Shown: one piece after another, positions 1 to 11,611 of the stretch
Layout of the letters: every line of letters starts with the position of its first letter
How positions within the stretch are numbered: the stretch's first letter is position 1
Assembly: GCF_003286085.1 (NCBI RefSeq)
Contig: NW_020825543.1
Span: 1 to 64,000 of the forward strand
Source of the DNA: Drosophila persimilis
Taxonomy: Eukaryota; Arthropoda; Insecta; Diptera; Drosophilidae
DNA length: 64,000 nucleotides
Direction of reading: 5' to 3'
Made by a program: the position numbers and the translations under genes
The notes under the pieces: model-generated
Database searches by the model: none
Told to the model about the DNA's origin: nothing
The model's input: only the letters and a program-made list of their open reading frames with translations

Positions 1-3000
1 TCTCCGTCGCTTGGGTCTGGGCTTAGGGGTCCTAGCGGGCGCGAGTTGAGCACTGCCTCGATCCCGACCAGCACGGTCTCCAGCTCCTCTGCGGTGAGGA
101 GAGCGCTTCCGATGGCGCGTAGGAGTAGGCCCTTGGCAGACTTCACACCGGCCTCCCAAAGTCCGCCCATGTGCGGTGCTCGAGGCGGTATGAAGGCAAA
201 CTCGCACCGCTTCTTGACGCAAATTCGCGTATCGCGTCCGCTCCTCCGCCTCCATCTTCCTCCGCAGTTCGCTGAAGTGGCGACTTGCTCCGACGAAATT
301 TTCGCGTTGTCGCAGTTCACGCGTTGCGGACATCCTCGACGACCGACGAACCTTTGGAATGCCAACAAGAAGGAATTAGTCGTCAAATCGGAGACAATTT
401 CTAAATGAACCGCCTTTGGACGCAAAACAGACAAATAACGCTATGTAGGACTTATAGGGGGCCTTCCACGAATTTTCAGAGTCGTATAGACTGGGCCACA
501 AAAATCAACGCCACATACTGAAAATGGGCGGAGAGCACGGAGCCGGTCTGCGGGTAAGTTGCCCATCATTTGGGTCTGGAGTAGCGGCTTACATTTAAAG
601 CAACGAATACACGACCTAACTGTCCGCCCTGCAGACCGCCTGAGCATTCACTATCCAAATGCGCTGTCTAAGGATACTCACGAGTGCTCGTGGGCCGCAT
701 GAAAATTCGTTTGATGCAGATATCGAACGTATGTCTGCAAAAACTGCGAGCGTTTTGTCAATAAAAGGGAAACTTGGCATTATATGATAGGAGCGTTAAC
801 TAGTCGCCCCCCAACTCGCAACAACGAAAAAGAGCACCATGTCCCAGCCTCTTCATGGATGAAGGGATTCAAGCGCTGAAGACTGGGCCTAACTTGGTGC
901 CTTTACGAACCCTTTCAATATCTTCTTGAGACTCATTTTTCTGTGTTTTTTCGACTATTTTTAGAAACGCCTCGTCGTATTCTACGGATGACGGAATTTT
1001 TCCAAAGTTGAGACTTTTGTCTTTGCATTTTCGGATGAAGCGGAACACGAAAACGAACACTCTTAGCAGTTTGAGGTGTGACGAGTATCCCTCGATTACA
1101 TCCACTAAGTAATTTGGCTTGGCCGCGACGGTCAGTCCGACCGATTTCTTCCGACTTTCCATCTGGATCTCTTCTTCGGAAAGCTCGAAGTGTGGATTTC
1201 TGGGCCAGCTCTCTTCTTCAAACTTTAAGAACTCTGGTCCTCCAAACCAGATCGACTGCACGATTTCCTCTACGTCACAACCTCTCGAACTATGTCTGCT
1301 GGGTTCTGTTTTGTTGGCACATGCCGCCACGTAGCTTCACTTGACCACTCTGAATCTCCGCTACTCGGTTCGCAACGAATGTTGACAACGACGAAGGGTG
1401 GGATCTGATCCAATGAAGAGTAACTTCTGAATCTGACCAGAATATCATTTTATCAATTGGAACCTTGAGCAGGGATTTGATTCGGTGACAAAGGTCTGCT
1501 AGAAGGTGAGCGGCACATAACTCAAGCCTTGGGAGCGTTTTCGTCTTGAGTGGCGCTACTTTCGACTTTGCAGTCAACAAGGAGACCTTGAAACCTTCTG
1601 CAGTTTCTACGGATATAGACGCAGGCTCCATAAGCCTCATGGATGCGTCGGCAAAGGCATGTACTTGAATCGGTGACATGGGATCAGTATGCACAAATCG
1701 AGGTATGGTAATCTTCTCCAACTGACCAAGGATTCTTTTAATAAGTTCCATGCTGTTTCCAAGTTCATTGGAATTGGACTCATCCCATCTAGCTTGTTGA
1801 GCCAAAGCTCCTGCAGTTAGGAGGATCTTTCCCTTAATTTACAAAGGGACTTACAAGCCAAGGGGGTCAAAACAGCTTTGATGTCACCGATAAGATGTTC
1901 CGTAGTTTTGTCGCTCGGAGACACCTAACTGACGTTGTCAATTTTGGAACTTAAAGGGATGTCTTCGTGTGGCAGCCACGTAATTCCTAACGCTTTAGTG
2001 ACTCTGAGTCCGAGATCGTTATCGGTTTAACTGTGCTCTCGGATGCGGTGACCTCAGGTGAGTTCGAAAACCATTTAGTCAATTCAAACCCAGCGGTTTG
2101 AAGAACCTGAGCCACATCAGACTTAATTGTCTTTAACTCCTCTACGCAACCAGCACCAGTCAACATGTCATCGACATAGCAGTCGGAGTCAATAACTTCA
2201 GCAGCTTAGGGAATGAGAGTTTGCAGACTCACTCAACCTCTTCAAACACCGAATTGCCAAAAATGGGGCTGGTCCAGTCCCATATGTTACGGTGTTGAGC
2301 TGGTATATTCTCAAGGACTCAGACGGGTCTCTTCTCCCCCTATGAGCTGGAATTGTCTATCCGCATCAGCGACCCAGACTTGGCGATACATCTTCTTAAA
2401 CAATCGGCTGTCAAGGCGTACTTGTGTAGTCTGAATCGGAGCAATGTCGAATACAGCTCATCCTGTATCGTAGGACCGACCATCAATATGTCGTTCAAGG
2501 CCACCTGAGAGGACGTTTTACAAGACGCATCGAAAAACGACGCGGAGCTTGGTCGACGTGCTTTGAGGCCTCAACACACACTGATGTGGAATGAAATAAT
2601 GTGGAGTTTTGGGGATTGTGTTGTCTGTGGTAGACATGTGACCCAAGGAGAGGTACTCTTCCATGAACTCCAAGTACATTTTCTGCAACTCGGGGTCACG
2701 AGACAATCTTTTTCAAGCGATAAAAACCGCCGTTTAGCCACTTCAAAGGAGTTGCCTAAGATACTGGGATCTGATTTGAACGGCAGTCTTACTTCAAACC
2801 GACCTGAAGGCACGACCTGAGTAGTCCTTCTATAATGCTCTTCACATAACTTGTGTTCAGGAGATAAAGACTTTTTAGAAGACGGCAATTCTTCCAGTGA
2901 CCAAAACTTTTGTAATGTATTGTCGATGTGGATCACTGACTCTTCTCGACAACTCAAAAAATTCCTAGCTTCTTGGGTGGCAGTCACCTTTGGAGTGTAT

Positions 3001-4777
3001 CTTGCCCGACAACAATCCAGCCGAGAAGCGTTTTCTGCAGAGTTGGATAGTCAGGACCTTGTCGAATCTGACCAACAGATAGAAGTTCGAAAAATGTTTC
3101 TTGCACCTATCAACATATCTATCTTCTGTGGCTTGAAGAAATATGGGTCTGCAAGTGGTAAGTTCTTCGGGATTTTCCAGTCACTCACGTTAAGTGTCTG
3201 ATCAGGGTGATACCCCCGAAATGGACCTTAGAATCCAGAAATCAACACCGAAACTCACTACCAGTAATTCGTGACTTCACCACCGTGTGTATCTTTTTCT
3301 TGACTTGTGAATTGGATTCACCAATACCAAGCAAGTTGATACACGACTCCTCCCTACGGATCTGTAAGCGCTGTGCTAAGTCCTCAGTTATAAATTGGTT
3401 TGAGACCCCGAGTCAAGCAGAGCTCGGGCCAAAACATGTTCACCATTATTTGTTCGGACGCTTACGATCGACGGTAGCCAGAATAACTCTATCCATAGCT
3501 GTCGCATGGAGAGCATGCGAAGTGGAAGGTTGATTCTGATTGGGAGGAGGAGAAGAATTCTCTGGGGGATGATGGTAACGCTAGACTTTTATTCGCCACT
3601 GTGTACCTATGCAATAGAGGTATGGTGTGAGCAGCCACACACTCGACACTTCTTAGCTTTGCATCGTACTACAGAGTGGCCTGGCTGCAGACAATTGATG
3701 CACAAGGATGCAGTTTTTGCGAATTCGAAACCTTTGCATTACTGCTAGCCGACCAAATGGACTGCACTCTGTCAACAAATGGCCTTTCGCATTGCAGTAG
3801 CTGCATTGTTGATTTTAGTATTCGCGGTGGAACACGCGAATGAGCTCCGATTATGCTGCTTGCTTGGCACAGCTTTCTGCTCCTGCTTTGGTTTGTCCGA
3901 ATTTTCGGCCGAAAGATGCTGATGTCTGCGATTAAGCAACCTTTCACAGTCCGTCCAAAGTGGCAGTTTGTCCATAATCGAGCTGTTTCTTCCCATTTCT
4001 CTTTGGTCACCGGATCGACTCTGCTCAAGACGAGATGAATAATCATCGCATTCGAGATCTTTTTATCATCGCCTATCGACAACACGAACCATATATGGAT
4101 GAGGGCGGTATCGATAAGGTTGCCTTAAGGACGATGCTGATTGCTGGGTCATTTTGGGAAGATTAAATAGAGCATCAATGTGATTTTTAAAGATCAGACA
4201 ATCATTATCGTATACCCGTTTTAAGCTAGCCATTGCTTTCTCGTAGTTGGTCTCGGTTACTTGGAAAGCCCTAACTGTTCCCAACGCTTCACCGGAGAGA
4301 CACGAAGCAAATGGTTGAACTTTTCGATAATTGGAATGCTTGGTCATTATGAACTAGAGTCTCAAATAAACCTATGAAGTTTTTAAAGTCCGAATAGTTG
4401 CCGCTGAACTGCGGCAGAGCTAACTTCGGAAGGCGAGCACGAGTTGGGCCACCATAGCTGGTACCTGCCTGTATTGTCTCATCAGCTGTTTTTAATGCGC
4501 AAATGAGAGACATTAATTTTGCCTTTGTGACAATGAGAGTTCTTCCAACTCGACTCCAAATTCATCGTCAATGTCTATATCTTCAATCTTCTCTTGAAGT
4601 TCGCGTGCCGTGTCAATGCTACGCATCAGCGTTTCGAGTCTGCACTCGAGCTCCGTCAATACCAGCGGAATATCCCCCGCTTCTAAACGGTCCGCTAATA
4701 AACGAATGCCTTTGACACGGCAACTGCGATTTTTCTTCAGCTCTTCAAGGACGATTATTGTTGGCTTTTGAGGTCAT
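1..4777 (-). pseudogene. BEL/Pao family 2 Gag-Pol polyprotein, frameshifted copy
   Basis: This region encodes the same polyprotein as copy B at 49258-54414, but it is broken into at least ten reading-frame pieces. Recognisable parts in minus-strand order are the Gag N-terminus (from ATG 4777), zinc knuckles near 3680-3800, the protease DSG near 3410, reverse transcriptase near 2160-2600, RNase H near 1290-1800 and the integrase zinc-binding and catalytic parts below about 870. Most lesions are single-base insertions, often in or next to short homopolymers (for example near 1805-1960 and 2210-2440). This could be real decay or poor consensus sequence. Because substitutions are rare relative to indels, I favour sequence error for many of them. 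The part beyond position 1 is not in the window. Confidence 0.85.
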
Positions 4778-5673
4778 ATTGATTCTCAATGCAAGCAACT
4801 GAAGGCGAAAGATCGTTTCTAATAATCGTATTTAATGCCGAGGCACTCAATGAAATAATGGGTAATTGTACCCAAACGAGGTGAAAAACCAATATACCCG
4901 AAAAATTTAGGGTAGAGCGTCGCTTGGCTGGCGCGTACACGAAAACCACACAAGAATACCAACGAACTGTACTGGTGACAAGCGAAAACGAAAAATTTCA
5001 CCGCTGCAGTTCTGAAGAATTAATGTTGTGTATGCGTATGAACCGACAACGATCGACGCTAAATTGATTTGCGAGGCACGACTTTGCCTTAATTGATAAT
5101 TGGATCCTACTGACACCAAACGAATATACCCGACGAAAACAGGTAGCGCGTCACTTGGTGTTTGGTTTGGATCAAGCGCGCCAAACAAAAGAACAACGAT
5201 AAGCAACGGTGAAGAGCGAAAGCGAGACGAAAAAAATTCACCGCTGCAGCTGCGTATTGGTATGCGTGCTTGGCCAACGACCCAACTATACATATATTTG
5301 ACACAACGAAAACGAGAAAGGGGAAAGGGGCGACAGCGATTGCAGTAAAAATGAGTTATGTATATGTGTAGTTATTGCGTCCAAGAGGGTTAGATGTACA
5401 TATGTATGTATATATGTATTAATATATATGCTCAACTCTAACTACAGCATGCAAACTAGCTCTACTATGTCATACGTATGTGCCAAGAATTGAAAGCGAG
5501 GTGCAATTGTTTCAGCACAAGACAATAATTGCGAGTTTTTTAATCTTTCGTCTTCACTCGAGCTTTCAATTTTTTGCACAAATACCTCTTGGGAAGATAG
5601 GAAATTCCAGGTGCTGTACTCTCCTCTTGTATATGTAGCTGCAGACAGGGTATTGCACGACCGACGCGGTGAT
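4778..5673 (-). other. Leader of BEL/Pao family 2, copy A
   Basis: Untranslated region between the Gag start and the HINE D1. It holds two imperfect tandem copies of a block of about 232 bp; the 'atatacccga' starts lie near 4898 and 5128. These are followed by an AT-rich stretch of TATG/TATA repeats around 5350-5430. I see no coding sequence. It is almost identical to 54415-55309. Confidence 0.7.
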
Positions 5674-6785
5674 TATACCCGATACTCAAAATGAGTATTG
5701 GGGTATATTAGATTTGTGGTAAAAGTGGATGTGTGTAACGTCCAGAAGGAATCGTTTTCCGACCCCATAAAGTATATATATTCTTGATCAGCATCAATAG
5801 CCGAGTCGATTGAGCCATGTCGGTCTGTCCGTCTGTCCGTCTGTCCGTCCGTCCGTCTGTCCGTCCCCTTCAGCGCCTAATGCTCAAAGACTTTAAGAGC
5901 TAGAGCAACGATGTTTTGGATCCAGACTTCTGTGATATGTCACTGCTACAAAAATATTTCAAAACTTGCCCCGCCCACTTCCGCCCCCACAAAGGGCGAA
6001 AATCTGTGGCATCCACAATTTAAAAGATACGAGAGAACAAAAAACGCAGAATCGTAGAGAATGACCATATCTTTTAGACTGCAGAATCTGAATTGGATCG
6101 TATACTATTATAGCCAGCATCAAGAAAACAATTTCATTTTTTCTCGCCTGTCTCTCTCTAACACACAGGTAGCATAGGCGGCTTTGCTTAGAGTAAAACA
6201 TTAGCGCCTAGATCTCAGAGACTATAAAAGCTAGAGCAACCAAATTTGGTATCCACACTCCTAATATATCAGACCGAGACGAGTTTGTTTCAAAATTTCG
6301 CCCCACCCCCTTCCGCCCCCGCAAAGGCGGCAAATCTGGGGATATTCACAAATCTCAAAGACTATTAACGCTAGAGTAACCAAATTTGGAATCCGCACTT
6401 CTCTTAGATCTCACTATAAACGTGTATCTCAAATTTCGCCCCACCCGCTTCCGCCCACACAAAGGACGAAAATCTGTTGGCATCCACAATATTGCAGATT
6501 CGAGAAAACTAAAAACGCAGAATCATAGATAATGACCATATCTATCAGATTGCTGAATCTGGATCAGATCGGATCATTTTTGTAGCCAAAAGGAACAAAT
6601 CAATTTGCAGTGGCTACGCAGCGCGTGACATCACGCTCAGACTGATTTTCTGTCTCTCTCGCACGCACTCTTTGTCGTGTCGTTTAATATTAGCGGCGTC
6701 TGCCGGAGGAAAGCCATACTGACTTAGTATCGGGTATAACTGTAGAGTTGCGGTGTCCGCAGCAACTCACAACGTTCCCCCTCGT
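5674..6785 (+). mobile_element. HINE (DINE-1/INE-1 type) D1, full length, subfamily A
   Basis: The 5' end TATACCCGATACTC, the (GTCY)n tract at about 5818-5870 and the 3' hairpin plus CTCGT end are all present. It is inserted in the BEL family 2 leader, and the same insertion is present as D14 in copy B. It belongs to subfamily A, recognised by the internal segment with 'gcggctttgcttagag'. The left half shows small deletions relative to D14, such as one near 5966. Confidence 0.9.
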
Positions 6786-6995
6786 TTTTAGTTTGGTTTG
6801 TTTAGTTATTTGCACACACGTCGCGGTCACTTTGGCAATTTAGCTGCAGCACATATGCATGTACATGTATGTATGTATGTACACTAGATTTTGGCTATTT
6901 ATGTATGTATCTTCACTGTGTCACTGTCACTTTTGCCTTTCCACTTGAATTAATATATGTATACGTTTAAATTGCGAGTCCACCCGGGGGCGCCA
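6786..6995 (-). other. 5'-most leader and primer-binding region of BEL/Pao family 2, copy A
   Basis: This is the leader segment between D1 and the 5' LTR. It contains a (TGTA)n run near 6865-6880. The bases adjoining the LTR (about 6976-6995, minus strand TGGCGCCCCCGGGTGGAC) begin with TGG, as a primer-binding site should. I cannot assign the tRNA. Confidence 0.6.
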
Positions 6996-7302
6996 TGAAA
7001 TTTTAGAATAGTTTTTCTAAATGCAAATCCGAAAGTTCTTGGTGACTTCAATTTTTTATTTAATACGAACGAAAGAAAAGGGGTGCGTGCGTTCGAATTC
7101 AGGGGTTTTTCTCGACTTCTTCTCAATATATTCAAACAATTTCTTCTAAGCCTACCTTACCTACGGTGGCAAAGCGGGGCGAATTCGCCAAGAGCGAGAG
7201 AACGAGCTTTTATTGCGCTCCCGCTTTGCCCTAGCCTAACTTACACTAGACTTCATGAAATTATATCCTAATAACAATTATTAATATTCAAATGACGCTA
7301 CA
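6996..7302 (-). repeat. 5' LTR of BEL/Pao family 2, copy A
   Basis: A 307-bp terminal repeat, TGAAATTTTAG to GACGCTACA as read on the plus strand, matching 56636-56942 and 48924-49230. It is followed at 7303-7307 by ATATC, the right-hand half of the target-site duplication in copia. Confidence 0.88.
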
Positions 7303-7609
7303 ATATCTAATCAACAGAATTCCAAGCAAAGCACTTGGTGATTGTAAAATGACCCCATATGAGCTGTGGCACAATAGAAAGCCACATTTAAAATTTTTAA
7401 GAGTGTTCGTTCAACCGTGTATGTGCACAACAAAATTAAAAAAAGGTAAATTTGATGAAAAATCATTCAAAGCTATCTTGATAGGGTATGAACAAAATGG
7501 ACTCAAATTGTGGGATGTCATTAAAGGAAAAGTTATTGTTGCAAGAGATGTTGTCGTAGACGAGACTAATATGCTTTATTCTAGAGAAGTAAAATTTGAA
7601 ACAGATTTC

Positions 7610-7850
7610 CCGAAAGAGAGTAAGGAAAGAAGTCAACAAGAATTCCTGAATGAGAGTAAGGAATCTGATCAGTTTTATCTCCCGAATGATAGTACGGAAT
7701 GTGAAATCCTGAATGAAAGTAAGGAATGCGAAAAGCTGAATTTTCCGAATGAAAGTAGGAAAAGAAAAACTGATTTCCTGAATGATAGTAAGGAATTATA
7801 TATCCCGAATGAGAGTAAGGATTGTGAAAAAGCTGATCAGCCAGATAATT
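7610..7850 (+). repeat. In-frame NESKE/NDSKE coding repeats in the copia integrase-RT linker
   Basis: About seven imperfect repeats of roughly 30 bp ('aatgaaagtaaggaa'-like) encode acidic Asn-Glu/Asp-Ser-Lys-Glu blocks. Comparable repeats occupy the linker of Drosophila copia. The same block recurs at 16430-16665 (minus), 20450-20690, 40910-41150 and 57250-57490. Confidence 0.8.
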
Positions 7851-7876
7851 GTCGTGAAGAAAATAAGGATACTAAT

Positions 7877-7931
7877 ATGCGCAGTGTTGTTACAGATCAA
7901 TATCTAATTATCGTGGTGGTCACTTTGAACA
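7877..7931 (-). repeat. LTR scar of a deleted Ty1/copia element
   Basis: These 55 bp match the right end of the 204-bp LTR at 25639-25842 and are followed by GAGTT, the target duplication of that element. The left LTR, the element body and 134 bp of flanking copia are gone. The junction shares the bases AT on both sides. An identical scar sits at 57517-57571. Confidence 0.85.
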
Positions 7932-9090
7932 GAGTTAAATGCCCATGAAATGAATAACACCTGGACAATTATAAAGATGTTAAAACAGCTTTCCTCAATG
8001 GTACATTAAGTGAGGAGATATATATGCGGCCTCCTCAGGGCGTATTATGCGGTGCTGGGAATGTATGCAAACTGAACAAAGCCATTTATGGGCTCAAACA
8101 AGCAGCTAGATGCTGGTTTCAAGTATTTGAGCAAGCATTGAAAGAATTCGATTTTGTAATCTCTCCCGTGGATCGTTGCATATATATTCTTGATAGAGGT
8201 GACATAAAGAAAAACATATATGTATTATTATATGTTGATGATGTAGTAATAGCGACAAGGGATATGGATAGAATGAATAATTTCAAAAATTATTTAAGCG
8301 AAAGATTTAGAATGCCTGACTTAAATGAGATAAAACATTTTATCGGTATCAGAGTAGAAATGTTTGAAGACAAAATATATTTGAGTCAAGCTGCATATGT
8401 AAAAAGAATTTTAAATAAATTTAACATGGATAGTTGCAACTCAGTCAGTACTCCATTACTAAATAAACTAAATTATGAGTTACTTAACTCAGATGAAGAC
8501 TGCAATGCTCCATGTCGTAACCTTATTGGCTGTGTAATGTACATAATGCTGTGTACACGACCAGATTTAGCTACCGCTGTAAATATCTTGAGTAGATATA
8601 GTAGCAAGAACAATGCTGAGTTATGGCAATGTGTAAAAAGGGTTATTAGATATTAAAAGGGAACTATTGATATGAAGCTTATATTTAAAAAGAATACATC
8701 ATTTGAAAATACATTAGTTGGCTATGTAGACTCCGATTGGGGTAGTAATGAGATTGATAGAAAAAGTACAACGGGTTATTGGTTTAAAATGTTCGATTGC
8801 AATTTAATTTGTTGGAATACAAAAAGACAGAATTCAGTGGCAGCAAGAGCAAAGCATATTGATATAAAATATCATTTTTCAAGAGAACAGATAGAAACTA
8901 ATGAGATTTCTCTTGAGTATATTAATACAGACAACCAACTTGCTGACATCTTCACGAAGCCACTACCTGCTGGAAGATTTGCGGAACTGCGGAACAAATT
9001 AGGACTACTACAAGAAGAATGATTCCAATTTAATGAAAACATGAACATAAAGCTTTATTAACGAATTTATTACATTAATTCATATTTAAT

Positions 9091-10137
9091 TATACCCGAT
9101 ACTCAAAATGAGTATTGGGGTATATTAGATTTGTGGTAAAAGTGGATGTGTGTAACGTCCAGAAGGAATCGTTTCCGACCCTATAAAGTATATATATTCT
9201 TGATCAGCATCAATATCCGAGTCGATTGAGCCCTGTCTGTCTGTTCGTCCGTCCGTCTGTCCGTCTGTCCGTCCCCTTCAGCGCCTAATGCTCAAAGACT
9301 ATAAGAGCTAGAACAACGATGTTTTGGATCCAGACTTCTGTGATATGTCACTGCTCCAAAATATTTCAAAACTTTGCCCCGTCCACTTCCGCCCCCACAA
9401 AGGGCGAAAATCTGTGGCATCCACAATTTCGACGATACGAGAAAACTAAAAACGCAGAATCGTAGAAGATGACTATATCTTCTAGAGTGCAAAATCTGAA
9501 CCAGATCGTATAATTATTATAGCCAGAATCACGAAAACAATTTCACTCTTTCTCGCTCTGTCTCACTCTAACACACAGGTTTCATGGTCGGTTTTGCCAA
9601 TTGCAAAATATGAGTTCAAGGATCTCAGAACCTATCGGACCTTGACCGTTTCATGTCCAAATTTCGCCACACCCCCTTCCGCCCCCGCAAAGGACGAAAA
9701 TCTGAGGCAACCACAAATCTCAGAGACTATTAAGGCTAGAGTAACCAAATTTGTAACACACACTCCTTTAAGATGTCACTATAAAACGTATATCTCAGAA
9801 TTTCGCCCCACCCCCATCCGCCCCCGCAAAGGACGAAAATCTGTTGCATCCACAATATTGCAGATTTGAGAAAACTAAAAACGCAGAATCATAGATAATG
9901 ACCATATCTATTAGATTGCTGAATCTGGATCAGATCAGATCATTTTTATAGCCAAAAGGAACAAATCAATTTGCAGTGGCTACGCAGCGCCCGACGTCAC
10001 GCTCAGACTGATTTTCTGTCTCTCTCGCACGCACGCAAATATTAGCGGCGTCTGCCGGAGGAGAGCCATACTGACTTAGTATCGGGTATAACTCTAGAGT
10101 TGCGGTGTCCGCAGCAACTCACAACGTTCCCCCTCGT
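9091..10137 (+). mobile_element. HINE D2, subfamily B, joins copia 3' UTR to copia gag leader
   Basis: A full HINE with both termini. Subfamily B is recognised by 'catggtcggttttgcc' in place of the subfamily A segment. It lacks about 40 bp after 'ctcagaacctat', a deletion shared with D11 and D15. The left flank is the copia 3' UTR ending atattTAA, and the right flank is the copia gag leader. It therefore bridges two copia positions that are not adjacent in one element. Confidence 0.9.
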
Positions 10138-11329
10138 TTTTTGTAGTGTGTGTGTGTATAGTATATACATACATACATAGAAAATGGAAAGAAATAAGCA
10201 ACATATTAAGCCTTTTTGTGGCGAGAAATATTCTATATGGAAATTTAGAATCAGAGCTTTGTTTGCTTTGTGCTCCAAGTAGTCGATAAAATAATGCCTA
10301 ACGAAGTAGATGATAATTGGAAAAAGGCAGAGCGATGTGCGAAGAGCATTTTAATTCAATATTTAGGCGACGCATTTCTAAACTTCGCGGCAGGCGACAT
10401 TTCGGCACGTGATATTCTGAAGAATTTAGACGCCATATATGAGCGTAGAAGCCTTGCGTCGCAATTAGCTGCACGTAAACGTTTAATAACACTCAAACTC
10501 TCAAGTGAAATGACACTTTCGAGTCATTTTGTTATTTTTGATGAAACAGTGAGTGAGTTGTTAGGGGCGGGCGCTAAAATGGATGAGATGGACAAAGTGG
10601 CACATTTGCTGCAGACTCTACCTTCAACCTATAATGGTGTCATCACGGCAATCGAAACTTTGTCAGATGAAACTCTATCATTAGCGTTTGTAAAAAATAA
10701 ATTGTTCGACTACGAGACCAAATTAAGAAATGAAAGTACTGATACAAGTAGTAAAGTCATGAAGGCAGCTGTAAGAAATAATAACAATTTTAATAATCGT
10801 AAAACGTTTGGATCTAGAAACACACGGCAAAAGATATTATTTAAGGGAAAAGCTAGAAGTAATATTAAATGCCATCACTGTGGCAAAGAAGGGCACATGA
10901 AAAAAGACTGTTACCAGTTTATAAGGTTAAATCAAAACAAAGAAAATTATAAACATAATAAACAAGCTCAGCTTGCAGCATCGGGCCACGGGTTCGCATT
11001 TATGATGCGGAAAATGAAAAAGAGTGATCAAATAAATAATGAACTCGGTTTTATACTCGATTCTGGTGCAACGGATCATTTGATCAATGATTACTCGCTG
11101 TACGCCGATTGCATCGAATTGGAGCAGCCAATTAAAATCGCTGTGGCAAAAGAAGGCGAGTTTTTATATGCCACTAAGCGTGGAATTATGCGGCTGCACA
11201 ATGGACACAATATCACACTGGAGGATGTGCTCTACTGCAAGGAGGCAGCAGGAAACCTCATGTCTGTCAAGCGTCTGCAACAGGCAGGGATGTCAATTAA
11301 GTTTGACTGTGGTGGTGTCTCCATATCAA
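10138..11329 (+). pseudogene. copia gag-protease fragment, copy 1
   Basis: The leader (GT and TACA repeats) is followed by ATG 10184 and a copia Gag. Compared with the copy at 43998 there is a 7-base deletion near 10270 (after 'gctttgtttgct') that shifts the frame, so most of Gag is read from the frame opening after it. Downstream are the nucleocapsid CCHC knuckle (CHHCGKEGHMKKDC, near 10870-10911) and the protease LDSGATDH (near 11058). The copia sequence stops at 11329, where a HINE end is inserted. The reading frame runs about 20 residues into HINE sequence and stops at 11391. Confidence 0.88.
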
Positions 11330-11513
11330 ACGAGGGGGAACGTTGTGAGTTGCTGCGGACACCGCAACTCTACAGTTATACCCGATACTAAGTCAGTATG
11401 GCTCTCCTCCGGCAGACGCCGCTAATATTAAACGACACGACAAAGAGTGCGTGCGAGAGAGACAGAAAATCAGTCTGAGCGTGACGTAGGGCGCTGCGTA
11501 GGCACTAAAAATT
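11330..11513 (-). mobile_element. HINE D3, inverted 3'-terminal arm
   Basis: The last 184 bp of a HINE in reverse orientation, starting with ACGAGGGGG and the 3' hairpin. It is an inverted repeat of 12355-12538 and breaks off at 'cactaaaaatt', where unrelated DNA begins. Confidence 0.85.
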
Positions 11514-11518
11514 TTTAT

Positions 11519-11611
11519 TGTTGATGTGTGTACTGACGACATTTTTGGTTTGTTTACAGTGGCTGCTGTGGACTTGTGCAGTGGATTGTCAGGAGCGTCG
11601 TCAATAAATCC
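11519..11611 (+). repeat. 93-bp fragment of the jockey-clade (HeT-A/TART-like) element inside a HINE
   Basis: It is essentially the same as 35968-36060 (from 'tgttgatgtgtgtactgac' to 'caataaatcc') and recurs reversed at 61913-62005. It lies in the loop between inverted HINE arms. Confidence 0.85.

Larger units (their letters stand above)
1..7302 (-). mobile_element. BEL/Pao family 2 LTR retrotransposon, copy A (3' end beyond window)
   Basis: This minus-strand element enters the window inside its integrase region and ends with its 5' LTR at 6996-7302. It matches copy B (48924-56942) throughout, including the HINE inserted in the leader. The right-hand flank is copia sequence starting ATATC, the same 5-bp target duplication that flanks copy B. 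Copy A and copy B therefore descend from one insertion by DNA duplication. The body from 1 to about 4780 carries dozens of one- to few-base indels that are absent from copy B. Confidence 0.92.
7303..9090 (+). pseudogene. copia pol fragment with LTR scar and two deletions
   Basis: A copia-family integrase C-terminus, linker, reverse transcriptase and RNase H remnant. It starts at the [10 protein letters not shown] segment of integrase because BEL family 2 is inserted there. The acidic linker carries the NESKE/NDSKE repeats (7610-7850). At 7877-7931 lies the last 55 bp of the LTR of the Ty1/copia element seen at 20896-25842. It is followed by a deletion that joins 'ttataaaga' to 'tgttaaaac'. 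The reverse transcriptase YVDD is intact here (near 8230-8241), but a stop interrupts RY/KGTIDM near 8654. A second deletion near 8843 removes most of RNase H. The 3' UTR runs to D2. It is non-functional. Confidence 0.88.
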
